Positions 8,100 through 17,400 of a stretch of DNA of 64,000 nt are shown in pieces. Under the pieces are notes generated by a model that ran no database searches, had not been told where the DNA came from, and was given only the letters and a program-made list of their open reading frames with translations. Numbering within the stretch: the stretch's first letter is position 1; every line of letters begins with the position of its first letter. Made by a program: the position numbers and the translations under genes. The DNA comes from Prevotella multiformis DSM 16608 (GTDB lineage: Bacteria; Bacteroidota; Bacteroidia; Bacteroidales; Bacteroidaceae), in NCBI RefSeq assembly GCF_000191065.1, contig NZ_GL872283.1, positions 62,001 through 126,000 on the forward strand, read 5' to 3'.

Positions 8100-10001
8100 T
8101 TGAAGACATTTGAAGAGTTGGGTGTGAGCGAAGAGATTCGCCGCGCCATCAGTGAGCTTGGATTTGAACATCCAATGCCTGTACAGGAAGAAGTAATCCC
8201 CTATCTGCTCGGTAACCGAAACGACGTCATCGCACTGGCACAGACCGGTACGGGCAAGACGGCCGCATTCGGCCTGCCGCTGCTGCAACGGATCGACACC
8301 GGCAGCAAGGACACTCAGGCGGTAGTGCTGAGTCCGACACGTGAGCTTTGTCTGCAGATTGCAGACGACCTGAAGGATTTCGGCAAGTACATCCCCCATC
8401 TGCACATCGCCGCCGTCTATGGCGGTGCCTCCATCGAGACGCAGATTCATCAGCTGCGCCATGGAGTACAGATCATCGTGGCTACGCCGGGCCGTCTCAT
8501 CGACCTCATGCACCGCGGCAAGGCACGCCTGGACAAGGTGACGAACGTCGTCCTGGACGAGGCCGACGAGATGCTGAACATGGGCTTCCAGGAGAGCATC
8601 ACCGAGATACTGACCGGTGTGCCCGAAGACCGCAACACCCTGCTGTTCTCGGCTACGATGAGCCGTGACGTGGAACGGGTGGCAAAGGGCTATCTGCACG
8701 ACTACAAGGAAATCGTCGTGGGCAGCCGCAACGAGGGTGCGGAGAATGTCAACCACATCTATTACATGGTGAATGCCCGCGACAAGTACCTTGCCCTGAA
8801 GCGGCTGGTGGACTTCTATCCGAAGATCTACGCCATCGTCTTCTGCCGCACGAAGGTGGAGACGCAGGAAATTGCCGACAAGCTGATCAAGGACGGCTAC
8901 AACGCCGAATCGCTGCACGGCGACCTCTCGCAGCAGCAGCGCGACCTCACGATGCAGAAGTTCCGTTCGCACCTCACGCAGATCCTCGTGGCAACGGATG
9001 TGGCTGCACGTGGACTGGACGTGAACGACCTGACGCACGTCATCAATTACGGCCTGCCGGATGATATTGAAAACTATACCCACCGTTCCGGACGTACAGG
9101 CCGTGCGGGCAAGAAGGGCACATCCATCTCGATCATCCACTCCCGGGAGAAGCACAAGGTGCGCAACATCGAACGGGAAATCGGCAAGGAGTTCGTGGAC
9201 GGCACGCTGCCGACACCGGAAGAAATCTGCAAGAAACAGCTGTTCAAGACCATGGACGACATCCTGAAGACGGATGTCGACGAGGAACAGATCGAACCAT
9301 ACATGACGGACATCAACCGCCAGTTCGAGTACATCGACAAGGAAGATATCATCAAGAAGATCGTCACAGCCACTTTCGGACGTTTCCTGAACTACTACAA
9401 GAATGCGCCGGAGATAGAGAAACCGTCGTCACGCAGCTCACGGGAGAGTTCCCGCAGCGGCCGCGGAGAGGGAAAGTCCGGACGCAGCCGCGGCCAGCGC
9501 AAGGCAGAGAGCGGCTACAGACGGCTGTTCATCAACCTCGGCAAGACCGACGGATTCTATCCGGGCGAGGTGATGCAGTTCATCAACAAGAACGTACACG
9601 GCCATCAGGAGGTAGGACACATCGACCTGCTGTCCAAACAGAGCTACATCGAAGTGCCGGAACAGGATGCACAGAAGGTGATGCGGGCACTGGACGGCAC
9701 GACGTACAAGGGACGCAAGGTACGCTGCAATGACGCTGAAGAAGGCGGGCATGGACGGTCGGACAGAGGCCGGGCAGCCAGTGGCCGGGGCGGTTACGGA
9801 AGCCGGGGAGAAGGACGGCAGGACAGCCGGGAGCGCAAGGGACGCGGCCGCCGGGAACCGGAAGAGGACTTCTCCTTCGCACAGCACAAGTTCAAGAAGG
9901 ACGACTGGAAGGAACTCATGAAGGGGGCGTCGGCCAAGCTGAAAGGCGAGGAACCGGACTTCTCGGAGGAAGGCTGGGCACGCCGCCGGCCGAAGAAGTA
10001 G
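8100..10001 (+). CDS. deaD: DEAD-box ATP-dependent RNA helicase (DeaD/CsdA type)
   Basis: Cytosolic RNA helicase that unwinds short duplexes in ribosome assembly and mRNA turnover. From the TTG at 8100 the protein is 633 residues and begins MKTFEELGVS, the usual N-terminus in this group. An earlier ATG at 7995 is in frame but lies inside the paired leader, so I prefer TTG. Motifs in order: Q motif near 29, AQTGTGKT (47-54), DEAD (153-156), SAT (184-186), and HRSGRTGRAG near residue 328. A DbpA-like RNA-binding domain covers about 470-545 (RLFINLGKTDGFYPGE). The tail is rich in Arg, Gly and Ser (SGRGGYGSRGEGR). A structured leader precedes it and a strong terminator follows, so it is a single-gene unit. 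Confidence 0.93.
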   Translation: MKTFEELGVSEEIRRAISELGFEHPMPVQEEVIPYLLGNRNDVIALAQTGTGKTAAFGLPLLQRIDTGSKDTQAVVLSPTRELCLQIADDLKDFGKYIPHLHIAAVYGGASIETQIHQLRHGVQIIVATPGRLIDLMHRGKARLDKVTNVVLDEADEMLNMGFQESITEILTGVPEDRNTLLFSATMSRDVERVAKGYLHDYKEIVVGSRNEGAENVNHIYYMVNARDKYLALKRLVDFYPKIYAIVFCRTKVETQEIADKLIKDGYNAESLHGDLSQQQRDLTMQKFRSHLTQILVATDVAARGLDVNDLTHVINYGLPDDIENYTHRSGRTGRAGKKGTSISIIHSREKHKVRNIEREIGKEFVDGTLPTPEEICKKQLFKTMDDILKTDVDEEQIEPYMTDINRQFEYIDKEDIIKKIVTATFGRFLNYYKNAPEIEKPSSRSSRESSRSGRGEGKSGRSRGQRKAESGYRRLFINLGKTDGFYPGEVMQFINKNVHGHQEVGHIDLLSKQSYIEVPEQDAQKVMRALDGTTYKGRKVRCNDAEEGGHGRSDRGRAASGRGGYGSRGEGRQDSRERKGRGRREPEEDFSFAQHKFKKDDWKELMKGASAKLKGEEPDFSEEGWARRRPKK

Positions 10002-10110
10002 CCGGCTATCATCGTTTCCGGGCTTTGGGAACAGCATGAGGACGTGCCGGAACTCCGAATCGGGAAAGACCTCTGTTCCCTGCTGACCGTATCAAACCCT
10101 CATAAACATC

Positions 10111-10160
10111 AGAACAACCGCTATCATCGAGTTTTCGACTCTCTGGTAGCGGTTGTTCTT
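10111..10160 (+). terminator. Terminator of the helicase gene
   Basis: Perfect 13-bp arms (10111-10123 and 10147-10159, AGAACAACCGCTA type) with an inner GAGT/ACTC pairing are followed by TT, about 110 bp past the helicase stop. The 459-bp gap 10002-10460 between convergent genes holds this and the next hairpin, and no gene. Confidence 0.85.
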
Positions 10161-10339
10161 TGCAGCCGGAAGCTGTCTTCCGTCGGAAGCGGGTCCTGAC
10201 ACGTCCGCTTATCCGTACAAAGTGTCTGCAACATTCCTGCAAGGCATCACGGACGGCTTCCTCCATTGACATTCATGCAGGGAAAAGACCCGTGCTGTAA
10301 AGTCCTACGCTTCCCTCTGCCGATACTTCACGAAACAAG

Positions 10340-10371
10340 GACAGCCCTGTCGGAACCGGGACAGGGCTGTC
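10340..10371 (-). terminator. Hairpin after the S46 peptidase gene
   Basis: Perfect 12-bp arms GACAGCCCTGTC and GACAGGGCTGTC around an 8-nt loop, 90 bp beyond the peptidase stop. On the minus strand it is followed by CTTGTTTCG, a weak T tract. Confidence 0.65.
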
Positions 10372-10460
10372 TGCTTGTTGTACAGTCGTTGTAAGCCGGA
10401 TGTCGGGAAGAGGCTTACCTTTGAGAGGGCACTCGTCTTTGCTGTGCCGCCGCATCTTGC

Positions 10461-12584
10461 TTACTGCGGGTTGATTTCCTTCAGCAGGCGGTCGGCATGT
10501 CCCCATTTGTCCATCATATAGAGGACGAAACGGATGTCAACACCGATACAACGGGCAAGGTTACGGTCGAAGTTGATGTCACTTGAAAGACTGTCCCAGT
10601 TGCCGTCGAAGGCAAGACCGATGAGCCGTCCCTTGCCATCGAACATCGGTGAGCCGGAGTTTCCGCCGGTAATATCGTTGTTGGTAAGGAAGCAGAGCTG
10701 CATCTTTCCGGTTGTCTTGTCAGCGTAACGACCGAAGTCCTTGACGCTCATCAGCTCCTTCATGACTGGTTCTGCCTGATAATCTTCAACCTTTGCGCCA
10801 CGGTTCATCTTCTCGACAATGCTCTCGGCTGTCGTATAATAGTTGCTGTTGAAGCCACCGATCATATAGCCCCCAACCTGTCCGTAAGAGAGACGCATTG
10901 TGAAATTGGCATCGCTGTAATGGGGCATATCCATCTCCATCTGCACCTTTGCCTCACAGAGTTTCTTCTCTTCATTTTCGATGGATTCTTCCTTTTCTGA
11001 CAGGTCTGCCATGATTGCCTGGTAGACCATGATAAGCTGAACACCCAGCTGTATGCCCGGGTCCTTGAGGTTCTTCTCATCGTTATAGAATTTATGCCCC
11101 TTTGTCAGCAGCTTGCTGTTGGCATACACCCAGTCAGTGTACTTCTTATAGTTGTTGCCGAACTTGTCCTTGATAGTCTTGTAGAAATCAGGGAGATACC
11201 TGGCCGGCACATGGCCTGCGTAGTTCTTCAGCATGGCCGCTGTCATTTCCTTGTCGAGTGCCAGATTCCATTCATCGCTGTTGTCCTTGAACTGCATATA
11301 CTGTTTCTTGGGGTCGTCTTTCGGTCCTTGCAGCTCGATGGCTCCGCGCGAAAGGTCGAAGGTTCTTTGGAGAAACTCCGATGTCCTCCAGAACGATTCG
11401 TTCCAATAGGCTTGGGCTAATGCCGGTTCCCTGCTTGTCTCATAGAGTTTACCCAGCTTGGCGAAGTCTACGCTTACAGCCGGGTCTTTCACGGTTTTGG
11501 CATCAAGCCACTTCTGTATCTTCGCTTCGTATTCCGCCTTCTGCCGGATAAGGCCGATGGAATCGATACATTTGTTCATTCCCATCGAGTTCTTCCAGTA
11601 GTTGGCAGAGCCGACATACTTGTTCTCATACTGGATGCGGGTCTTCTCGTTCCGGTCCATGTACTTCTTCATGATGGCGAGCTTGATGTCACGCACCTGT
11701 ACACGGGTCGTGTTGTCGACGTCACGACGCTGCTGTATTCCATACGATGACAGATAGCGGCTGGTCGAACCGGGATATCCGACGGTCATGGCGAAGTCCT
11801 TGTCCTTGTAGCCTTCAAGGCTCACCGGCGCCCAGTGAGCAGGATGGTAAGGTACGTTGTCTTTCGAGTAAGCCGCCGGTCCGTTGGTCTTGGGGTCGGC
11901 ATAGATGCGGAAGACGGAGAAGTCGCAGGTCTGCCGCGGCCACATCCAGTTGTCCGTCTCACCGCCGAACTTTCCCATGCTCTTGGGCACGGTGAACACC
12001 AGCCGGACATCAGGGAAGTCCTGATAGGTCGTTGCGTAATACTTGTTTCCCTCGTAGAACGGGTCAATGGTCACGTGTAAGGTCTTGTCAATCGCCTTTA
12101 CGGAGTCGGTCATGTGGTTCGTCAGAGAGTCGATGGCGGCCTCTGTCTGTTCGGCATCCTTGCCTGCAATGAGTCGATTGACACGGTCCGTGATGTCCTG
12201 CTGGTTCTTCATGAACGACACGAACATATTTTCATTGGGCAGTTCCTCGACGTAGTTTCTGGCATAGAATCCGTCCTTCATGTAGTCGTGTTCAACGGTG
12301 GAATGGGCATTTATCGCACTGAAGCCACAGTGATGGTTGGTGAACACAAGTCCATCCGGCGACACGACGACACCCGAGCAGAATCCTGAAAAGTTGACAA
12401 CGTAATTGCTGATGGCATCGGGCGAGTTGTAAAGCATGTCGCAAGGCAGCTGGAATCCCTCGGCAACCATTTGTTCGTAGACCGCATCAGGGAGGTTGTA
12501 GAGCGTCCACATACCTTCGTCGGCATGCATGGATGTGCTTCCCCATGCGAGAAGTCCGGCGATAAGCAAAGCTGATTTTTTCAT
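10461..12584 (-). CDS. S46 dipeptidyl-peptidase, DPP7-like
   Basis: Periplasmic serine exopeptidase that removes dipeptides from the N-terminus of peptides, a main route of amino-acid supply in asaccharolytic Bacteroidetes. A signal peptide spans about residues 1-21. The chymotrypsin-like halves are marked by the His motif FTNHHCG (His84/His85), the region with GGETDNWMWPRQ, and the nucleophile motif TGGNSGSP (Ser643). The length (707) matches DPP7/DPP11. Eighteen residues after the serine is a Gly in AFDGN, as I recall for DPP7 (hydrophobic P1), where DPP11 has Arg (acidic P1); this subtype call is tentative. The gene stands apart, with 297 bp to the flippase gene upstream and a hairpin downstream. 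The 297-bp gap shows only an imperfect 23/24-bp direct repeat (CCGAAGA...TTC...TGAA). Confidence 0.9.
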   Translation of the reverse strand: MKKSALLIAGLLAWGSTSMHADEGMWTLYNLPDAVYEQMVAEGFQLPCDMLYNSPDAISNYVVNFSGFCSGVVVSPDGLVFTNHHCGFSAINAHSTVEHDYMKDGFYARNYVEELPNENMFVSFMKNQQDITDRVNRLIAGKDAEQTEAAIDSLTNHMTDSVKAIDKTLHVTIDPFYEGNKYYATTYQDFPDVRLVFTVPKSMGKFGGETDNWMWPRQTCDFSVFRIYADPKTNGPAAYSKDNVPYHPAHWAPVSLEGYKDKDFAMTVGYPGSTSRYLSSYGIQQRRDVDNTTRVQVRDIKLAIMKKYMDRNEKTRIQYENKYVGSANYWKNSMGMNKCIDSIGLIRQKAEYEAKIQKWLDAKTVKDPAVSVDFAKLGKLYETSREPALAQAYWNESFWRTSEFLQRTFDLSRGAIELQGPKDDPKKQYMQFKDNSDEWNLALDKEMTAAMLKNYAGHVPARYLPDFYKTIKDKFGNNYKKYTDWVYANSKLLTKGHKFYNDEKNLKDPGIQLGVQLIMVYQAIMADLSEKEESIENEEKKLCEAKVQMEMDMPHYSDANFTMRLSYGQVGGYMIGGFNSNYYTTAESIVEKMNRGAKVEDYQAEPVMKELMSVKDFGRYADKTTGKMQLCFLTNNDITGGNSGSPMFDGKGRLIGLAFDGNWDSLSSDINFDRNLARCIGVDIRFVLYMMDKWGHADRLLKEINPQ

Positions 12585-12881
12585 ATTCGTATTATTTGTT
12601 GAATGATATATTTATACTGCTTTCCTGGGAGTTCAAGAAGCCGGAGGGGGAAGGGGAATATGTTTTGGCAGTCGGAGGTTTTTGACAGACGGTGCCGTCG
12701 GCTGCGTTCTTTTCCTCTCCATTCTCCTTCAGAAGTCGTCTTCGGCATCCTTCAGGAAATTTTCTTCGGTGTCCGTTAAAATCTACTCCTGTGTCGTTTG
12801 GAGCCGCCGTCCCCTGGCTTCCTTTACATCTTCGGCTTTCCTTTATCGGCTTAGAGCTGTTTCTCTGACTGCAGAAAGCCA

Positions 12882-14330
12882 CTATTTTGATATGCGTCGG
12901 CGCAATTGTGCCAAAGGCAGGTCGTGATAGACGATATGTGCAATGAAGAGGATGATGACCAGCGTGTTGACACCCAATGCTGCCGGGACTGAAAGGTTGG
13001 CGTTGCTGTAAGCGATAATGGCGAAAAACAGTCCGCCTATCAGAACATAAGTAAAGATACTCTTCAGCGGATAGTCTATCGGATACTTGCGCTGGCCGAC
13101 GAGATACGACAATACCATTGCCGTTGCATTGCCCAGGAAGCCAGCCCATGCGCAGGCGATGTAGCCGTAGTGCGGTACGAAAACCACGTTGATGCCGATG
13201 ATTACAGCACAGCCGATTCCCGAGAAGTAGGCTCCCCAGATGGTCCTGTCGATGAGCTTGTACCAGAAACTGAGGTTGAAATAAACACCCGTCATGATGC
13301 CGCCCGCCATCACGACAGGAACGACCCGCAGTCCTACCCAGTAGTCCCGGCCGATGATATGGCGCAGAACATCCATGTACCCCATTACCACCAGGAACGC
13401 CAGCAGCGTGAAGATGATGAAGAACTTCATGGCGCGGGCATAGGTCTCCTTGTTGTCTTTGTCGCGTGCCTTGCCAAAGACGAACGGCTCATAGGCATAT
13501 CGGAAAGCCTGTGTGATCATCGACATGATCATGGCGATCTTGCTTGCGGCACCGAAGATACCGAGCTGTGCGTGTGCATCGTTTCCCTTGTAGACGTAGG
13601 GGAAGAGGATGTAGCCTGCCGTCTGGTTCAGTATTCCGGCAATACCCAGGATAAGAATCGGCCAGGAATACGACAGCATTTTCTTCGCCAAAGGCATATC
13701 AAGCAGCTTCCCGCCCGCAAAGAAACCTTCTTTCAGTTCTCTCCAGAAGCAGAAGGTGATGGTTCCCGTGCAGACAAGGTTGATGTAGAAGGCGTAACCC
13801 ACCTCATGTCCGCCGAGAACAAGATAGTAGACAAGGTTCAGGACGATGTTCAGAGCGATGAACAGCAGCTTGAATGCCGCAAACTTTATCGGACGCTTCT
13901 TGTACCGGAGGTAGGCAAAAGGAATGCACTGGAAGGCGTCAATCGCCACTGTAACCGCCATTACCCATACGTAAGAGGGGTGCGCCGAGTAGCCCATGAA
14001 ACCGCAGATGGGTTGCAGGAAGACGAAAACCATTGCAATGAACAGCAGTGACGACAGTCCTACCATCGACAGGACAGTGGAATAAACCTTCTGTGGATTC
14101 TGGTCCGTCTTGTTGGCATAACGGAAGAAAGTGGTCTCCATGCCATAGGTCAGGATGACGAGCAGCAGCGCCGTATAGGCATAGATATTCGTAATGACAC
14201 CGTAACCACCGCTCGCCGCACTGATCTTTGCTGTATAGAGGGGGACGAGAAGATAGTTCAGAAACCTTCCGATGATACTGCTCATACCGTAGATGGCAGT
14301 GTCCTTTGCAAGTGATTTTAAATTTGCCAT
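12882..14330 (-). CDS. Polysaccharide flippase (Wzx/MATE-like)
   Basis: Inner-membrane protein of 482 residues with about 14 hydrophobic segments, of the oligosaccharide flippase superfamily (PF01943/PF13440 type). It would move undecaprenyl-linked oligosaccharide units from the cytoplasmic to the periplasmic face. The N-terminal pattern MANLKSLAKDTAIYGMSSIIGRF is the usual start for Bacteroidetes members, with YGMETTFFRYANK in the loop after helix 2. It lies 70 bp downstream of the SpmA/B-like gene on the same strand and may be co-transcribed with it. No glycosyltransferases are adjacent, so the exported glycan is unknown. Confidence 0.85.
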   Translation of the reverse strand: MANLKSLAKDTAIYGMSSIIGRFLNYLLVPLYTAKISAASGGYGVITNIYAYTALLLVILTYGMETTFFRYANKTDQNPQKVYSTVLSMVGLSSLLFIAMVFVFLQPICGFMGYSAHPSYVWVMAVTVAIDAFQCIPFAYLRYKKRPIKFAAFKLLFIALNIVLNLVYYLVLGGHEVGYAFYINLVCTGTITFCFWRELKEGFFAGGKLLDMPLAKKMLSYSWPILILGIAGILNQTAGYILFPYVYKGNDAHAQLGIFGAASKIAMIMSMITQAFRYAYEPFVFGKARDKDNKETYARAMKFFIIFTLLAFLVVMGYMDVLRHIIGRDYWVGLRVVPVVMAGGIMTGVYFNLSFWYKLIDRTIWGAYFSGIGCAVIIGINVVFVPHYGYIACAWAGFLGNATAMVLSYLVGQRKYPIDYPLKSIFTYVLIGGLFFAIIAYSNANLSVPAALGVNTLVIILFIAHIVYHDLPLAQLRRRISK

Positions 14331-14400
14331 TGTCGCTTTGTTATTGGGCTTATTACCGCTTATATTGCCTGTTATCGTCTGGTCACCGTCCTGTCGTCAT

Positions 14401-15627
14401 CTAAAAGAAAACATAGCAGACGGCTATTGCGGCAATCACGCCGGCCAGGTCCGCCAGCAGTCCGCACGCTACAGCGTGTCTTGTGTACTTCACGCTGATG
14501 CTGCCGAAGTAAACAGCCAGAACGTAGAAAGTCGTGTCCGTCGAGCCCTGGAAGATACAGCTGAGCCTGCCGACAAACGAGTCGGGGCCGTAGCTCTTCA
14601 TGGCTTCCAGCATCAGTCCGCGTGCCCCGCTGCCCGACAGCGGCTTCATGAAGGCAGTCGGCAGCGCACCGACGAAATCGGTATTCAGTCCGCATTGCCC
14701 CACACACCACTGTATTCCCTTTATCAGCAGGTCCATCGCACCCGACGCACGGAACACGCCCACTGCCACGAGGATGGCAACCAGATAGGGAATGATACGC
14801 ACGGCTGTAGAGAACCCTTCTTTGGCTCCCTCTATGAAAGCGTCATAGACGTTTACTCTCCGCAGCAGGCCGGCACCGATGAAAAGGACGATGATCGACA
14901 TGAGGATAAGATTGGAGGCGACGGAGGTCACCGTACCCATCGTCTGCTTGTCCATCTGTCCGAATCCCCAGATCACCAGCCCCACGAAAACCGTCAGCCC
15001 CAAAAGGGCGGCAAGCAGAGCAGGCTGGAAGATATTGATGCGCTGCCAGCCGGCCGTGATGATGATTCCGGCAAGCGTTGCAACGGTCGTCGCAAGCAGG
15101 ATGGGGATGAACACATCCGTCGGCTGGGCAGCTCCGTACGAGCTCCGGAAGGCAAGGATGGTCGTCGGGATGATGGTCAGCCCTGACGTATTCAGCACCA
15201 GGAACATGATCATCGGATTCGTTGCCGTGTCTTTCCTCGGATTCAGTTCCTGCATCTGTGCCATGGCTTTCAGTCCGGTAGGCGTGGCCGCATTGTCAAG
15301 TCCCAGCATGTTCGATGCAATATTCATGAAGATGGACCCCATGACAGGGTGGTTCCTCGGGATGTCAGGGAAAAGTCTGGTGAAAAGAGGACTGAGTATC
15401 CGTGCCAGCACGTTTACGACACCTGCCTTCTCACCGATTTTCATGATGCCCAGCCACAGTGCCAGCACTCCGGTCAGTCCCAATGATGTCTCGAAGGCGG
15501 TCTTGGACGAATCAAAGGTCGCATCCACCATCTTCTGGAAGATCGTCGTGTCACCCGTCAGCAGAGAGATGATTCCGAAGACGAAGGCAATAAGGAAGAA
15601 TGCTATCCAAATGTAGTTCAGTACCAT
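14401..15627 (-). CDS. SpmA/SpmB-like fusion, nucleoside recognition (Gate) domains
   Basis: Membrane protein of 408 residues that joins what are two neighbouring genes, spmA and spmB, in spore formers. Residues 1 to about 195 correspond to SpmA (GSIFMNIASNMLGLDNAATP, then LNTSGLTIIPTT). Residues 220-408 correspond to SpmB (GAKEGFSTAVRIIPYLVAI, then KPLSGSGARG and GSTDTTFYVLAVYFGS). Both halves carry the Gate domain of nucleoside-transporter-like proteins. Bacteroidetes do not sporulate, so the role here is unknown, possibly transport of a small molecule. It is the first gene of a likely two-gene unit with the flippase. Confidence 0.88.
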   Translation of the reverse strand: MVLNYIWIAFFLIAFVFGIISLLTGDTTIFQKMVDATFDSSKTAFETSLGLTGVLALWLGIMKIGEKAGVVNVLARILSPLFTRLFPDIPRNHPVMGSIFMNIASNMLGLDNAATPTGLKAMAQMQELNPRKDTATNPMIMFLVLNTSGLTIIPTTILAFRSSYGAAQPTDVFIPILLATTVATLAGIIITAGWQRINIFQPALLAALLGLTVFVGLVIWGFGQMDKQTMGTVTSVASNLILMSIIVLFIGAGLLRRVNVYDAFIEGAKEGFSTAVRIIPYLVAILVAVGVFRASGAMDLLIKGIQWCVGQCGLNTDFVGALPTAFMKPLSGSGARGLMLEAMKSYGPDSFVGRLSCIFQGSTDTTFYVLAVYFGSISVKYTRHAVACGLLADLAGVIAAIAVCYVFF

Positions 15628-15716
15628 TCAGTTTGTCTGTTACAGCTGTTCATTGTTTGATTGTTTTCAGGGGCGGGGACGGACAGCCCCGCAGAAGGCA
15701 CCATTCTTTCCCATTG

Positions 15717-15724
15717 CAAATTTA
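15717..15724 (-). promoter_or_regulatory. Promoter -7 box for the SpmA/B-like gene
   Basis: TAAATTTG on the minus strand, 90 bp before the start at 15627. A GCGGGG/CCCCGC hairpin lies in the predicted leader (about 15675-15692). The rest of the 497-bp gap up to 16124 shows only the opposite-strand promoter listed next. Confidence 0.5.
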
Positions 15725-16019
15725 GATAAAATTCCCGAACTATAATCCAGTCGGATAAAGAAAATGCTTTTTCTTTAAAGGAAAGACAATCCATTCTGTG
15801 TGTGAACCCGCAGTAAAATAAATGAAAAAGACAGACAGACACTTCCTGTTCCGTACCATCCAACCGTGGGAAAACGCACGAGGCATATCCTATTGAGTTT
15901 TTTTCAAAAGCAGGTGAAACAGGCTGTCATTCCCTGTTTTTGTCGATGACAACCCTGTATCACATATACCATTTAATCTTTTTAACGTACAAAGCAGGCT
16001 GATTGTTCCATGAAGTTTT

Positions 16020-16027
16020 TAACTTTG
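16020..16027 (+). promoter_or_regulatory. Promoter -7 box for the small unknown protein
   Basis: TAACTTTG fits TAnnTTTG and lies 98 bp before the ATG at 16125. No good -33 box is seen. Confidence 0.5.
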
Positions 16028-16124
16028 CAACCAAGAGTTTTCGGAATAGCGCATTGTCTGTATTCCGATTGCGCACATCAGGTTTATTCCATTTGCAAAG
16101 AACAATACAGTAACAGCAGACCAT

Positions 16125-16583
16125 ATGGGTATATTTGACTTCTTCAAGAAAAACAGGCATAAGGAATGCCGGAACAATCAGCACACGACAGAGGTGATGG
16201 CGGAGGAAGAGGAGGAGGCAGACTTGTGGGCCCAGGCTTGTATGGCAAAACCGCATTGCTATACGAAGGAGGGGAAGAAGCCCATCCTGAGTTTTGTCGT
16301 GACGGAGGGGATAAACACCATTCTGCCGATGTTCCCCAACGAGCTGTACAGGAAAGGTAAAAACGGATTCGCCGACATACGCCTCATTTTTGTCAGTACG
16401 TCCCGGAAAGGAGATCCTGTCGATCTTCCTTTCTTCCACTGTGTCCCCGCACTTTCCAACTATGCACTGGACATCAGAGAACCGAACGTATTGATCAGAG
16501 GACTGAACGCGCTGGAAATGGGGGAGATTATATCAGGTGTCAGACATACGCTGGCGTGCTGTCCTGAAAGAGAGAAAGTATAG
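16125..16583 (+). CDS. Hypothetical protein, 152 residues
   Basis: Not recognised. The ATG start gives MGIFDFFKKNRHKE, followed by a short acidic run (EEEEEAD, about residues 27-33) and then a compact region with mixed strand and helix character (ILSFVVTEGINTILPMFPNEL, FADIRLIFVSTSRKGDPVDLPFF). No signal peptide or membrane segment is visible, so it is probably cytosolic. A promoter box upstream and codon choice like that of neighbouring genes support its being real. It ends just before the A/T-rich segment and its repeat. The amphipathic middle part might be a small binding domain, but no function is claimed. Confidence 0.6.
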   Translation: MGIFDFFKKNRHKECRNNQHTTEVMAEEEEEADLWAQACMAKPHCYTKEGKKPILSFVVTEGINTILPMFPNELYRKGKNGFADIRLIFVSTSRKGDPVDLPFFHCVPALSNYALDIREPNVLIRGLNALEMGEIISGVRHTLACCPEREKV

Positions 16584-16777
16584 CCGCCTCCCCGTACATC
16601 CCATACAGAACCACCGGGACACAGCTCCCCCCGCTTTCATCCCCCATTCCGGAAGGAGAGCGATAAAACCTGCCTGAAATGTGAAGACTTGTCCCTTGTG
16701 TGGGCCTTCATGTTCCCACAAAAGCCCTTTCAGGAGACTGACTTTTCTCGCAATATAAGTTTTAGTTTTGGTTGCCG

Positions 16778-16864
16778 TCATTTTAACATTTCTCACCAAT
16801 CCACTGTATATAAGCACTTTAATTATTGAACAAGTGTGACGGTAGTGACAGGAAAAGTCGTTTT
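16778..16864. repeat. Left 87-bp direct repeat flanking the A/T-rich locus
   Basis: Aligns without gaps over 87 bp to 19772-19858, with about 69 identical positions by hand count. Conserved blocks are TCATTTTAA, CTGTATATAA, GTGACGG and AGTGACAGGAAAAGT. The two copies bracket about 2.9 kb containing a gene remnant and an outer-membrane barrel gene. Between 16584 and 17120 there is no convincing gene. Confidence 0.85.
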
Positions 16865-17120
16865 GTGTCCATTGCCTAAAGTGAACGAATCACACATACA
16901 GAAGAACCGATCCCTCCATAAAATGCGTAGATGAGGTTCTTTGATGTTTATGGGATGTCAAGGGATCTGTATCACCCATCAAGCTCTATGCAACATTGAT
17001 TTACAGTTGGTTGAAAAACAAGTACGTGACGTTTTGGAAGGCGGGCACAGACCTTCCCATGGTGTTAGCAATCGTATAAATCTATCCCTTTAACGGAAGA
17101 ACCCTGAATAAGCGACCTAT

Positions 17121-17285
17121 TTAGTCATCTTCAAAATTAAATTCAACTTTACTTTGAAGTATAATCTCTTTAAGAACTTCCGTAACCGCATCTGGTTTGT
17201 CAAACCCCTCAAGATAGTTCTTTAATTGTGGAATGTTGATAAATTCCTCTATACAATCAAGGTGGTCATCAACAGCTTTTTGCAC
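17121..17285 (-). pseudogene. Short A/T-rich reading frame, probably a gene remnant
   Basis: A frame of 54 codons from a GTG at 17285 to the stop at 17121 encodes a protein-like sequence with segments DDHLDCIEEFINIPQLK and DAVTEVLKEIILQSKVEF, acidic at the end. A stop codon lies 8 codons above the GTG. There is no ATG and no clear promoter, so it is more likely the 3' end of a lost gene than an intact one. It shares the A/T-rich composition of the neighbouring barrel gene and lies inside the same pair of direct repeats. No family was recognised. Confidence 0.35.
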
Positions 17286-17366
17286 AATAGATGTTTTAAA
17301 TATTATTTATCGATACGGTTTTGTGAAAAACAACTTGTAAAACGTGGTATTCACCAAAAGAATGTG

Positions 17367-17374
17367 TAAATTTG
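17367..17374 (+). promoter_or_regulatory. Promoter -7 box for the A/T-rich barrel gene
   Basis: TAAATTTG, 27 bp before the ATG at 17401, gives a short leader. Confidence 0.5.
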
Positions 17375-17400
17375 GAGCGTTTATATAATGTAATACAAAT

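Noticed and set aside
16533-16817. 94-residue minus-strand frame over the left direct repeat
   Set aside because: The sequence is not protein-like, overlaps the end of the 152-residue gene and is not shared by the right repeat copy.
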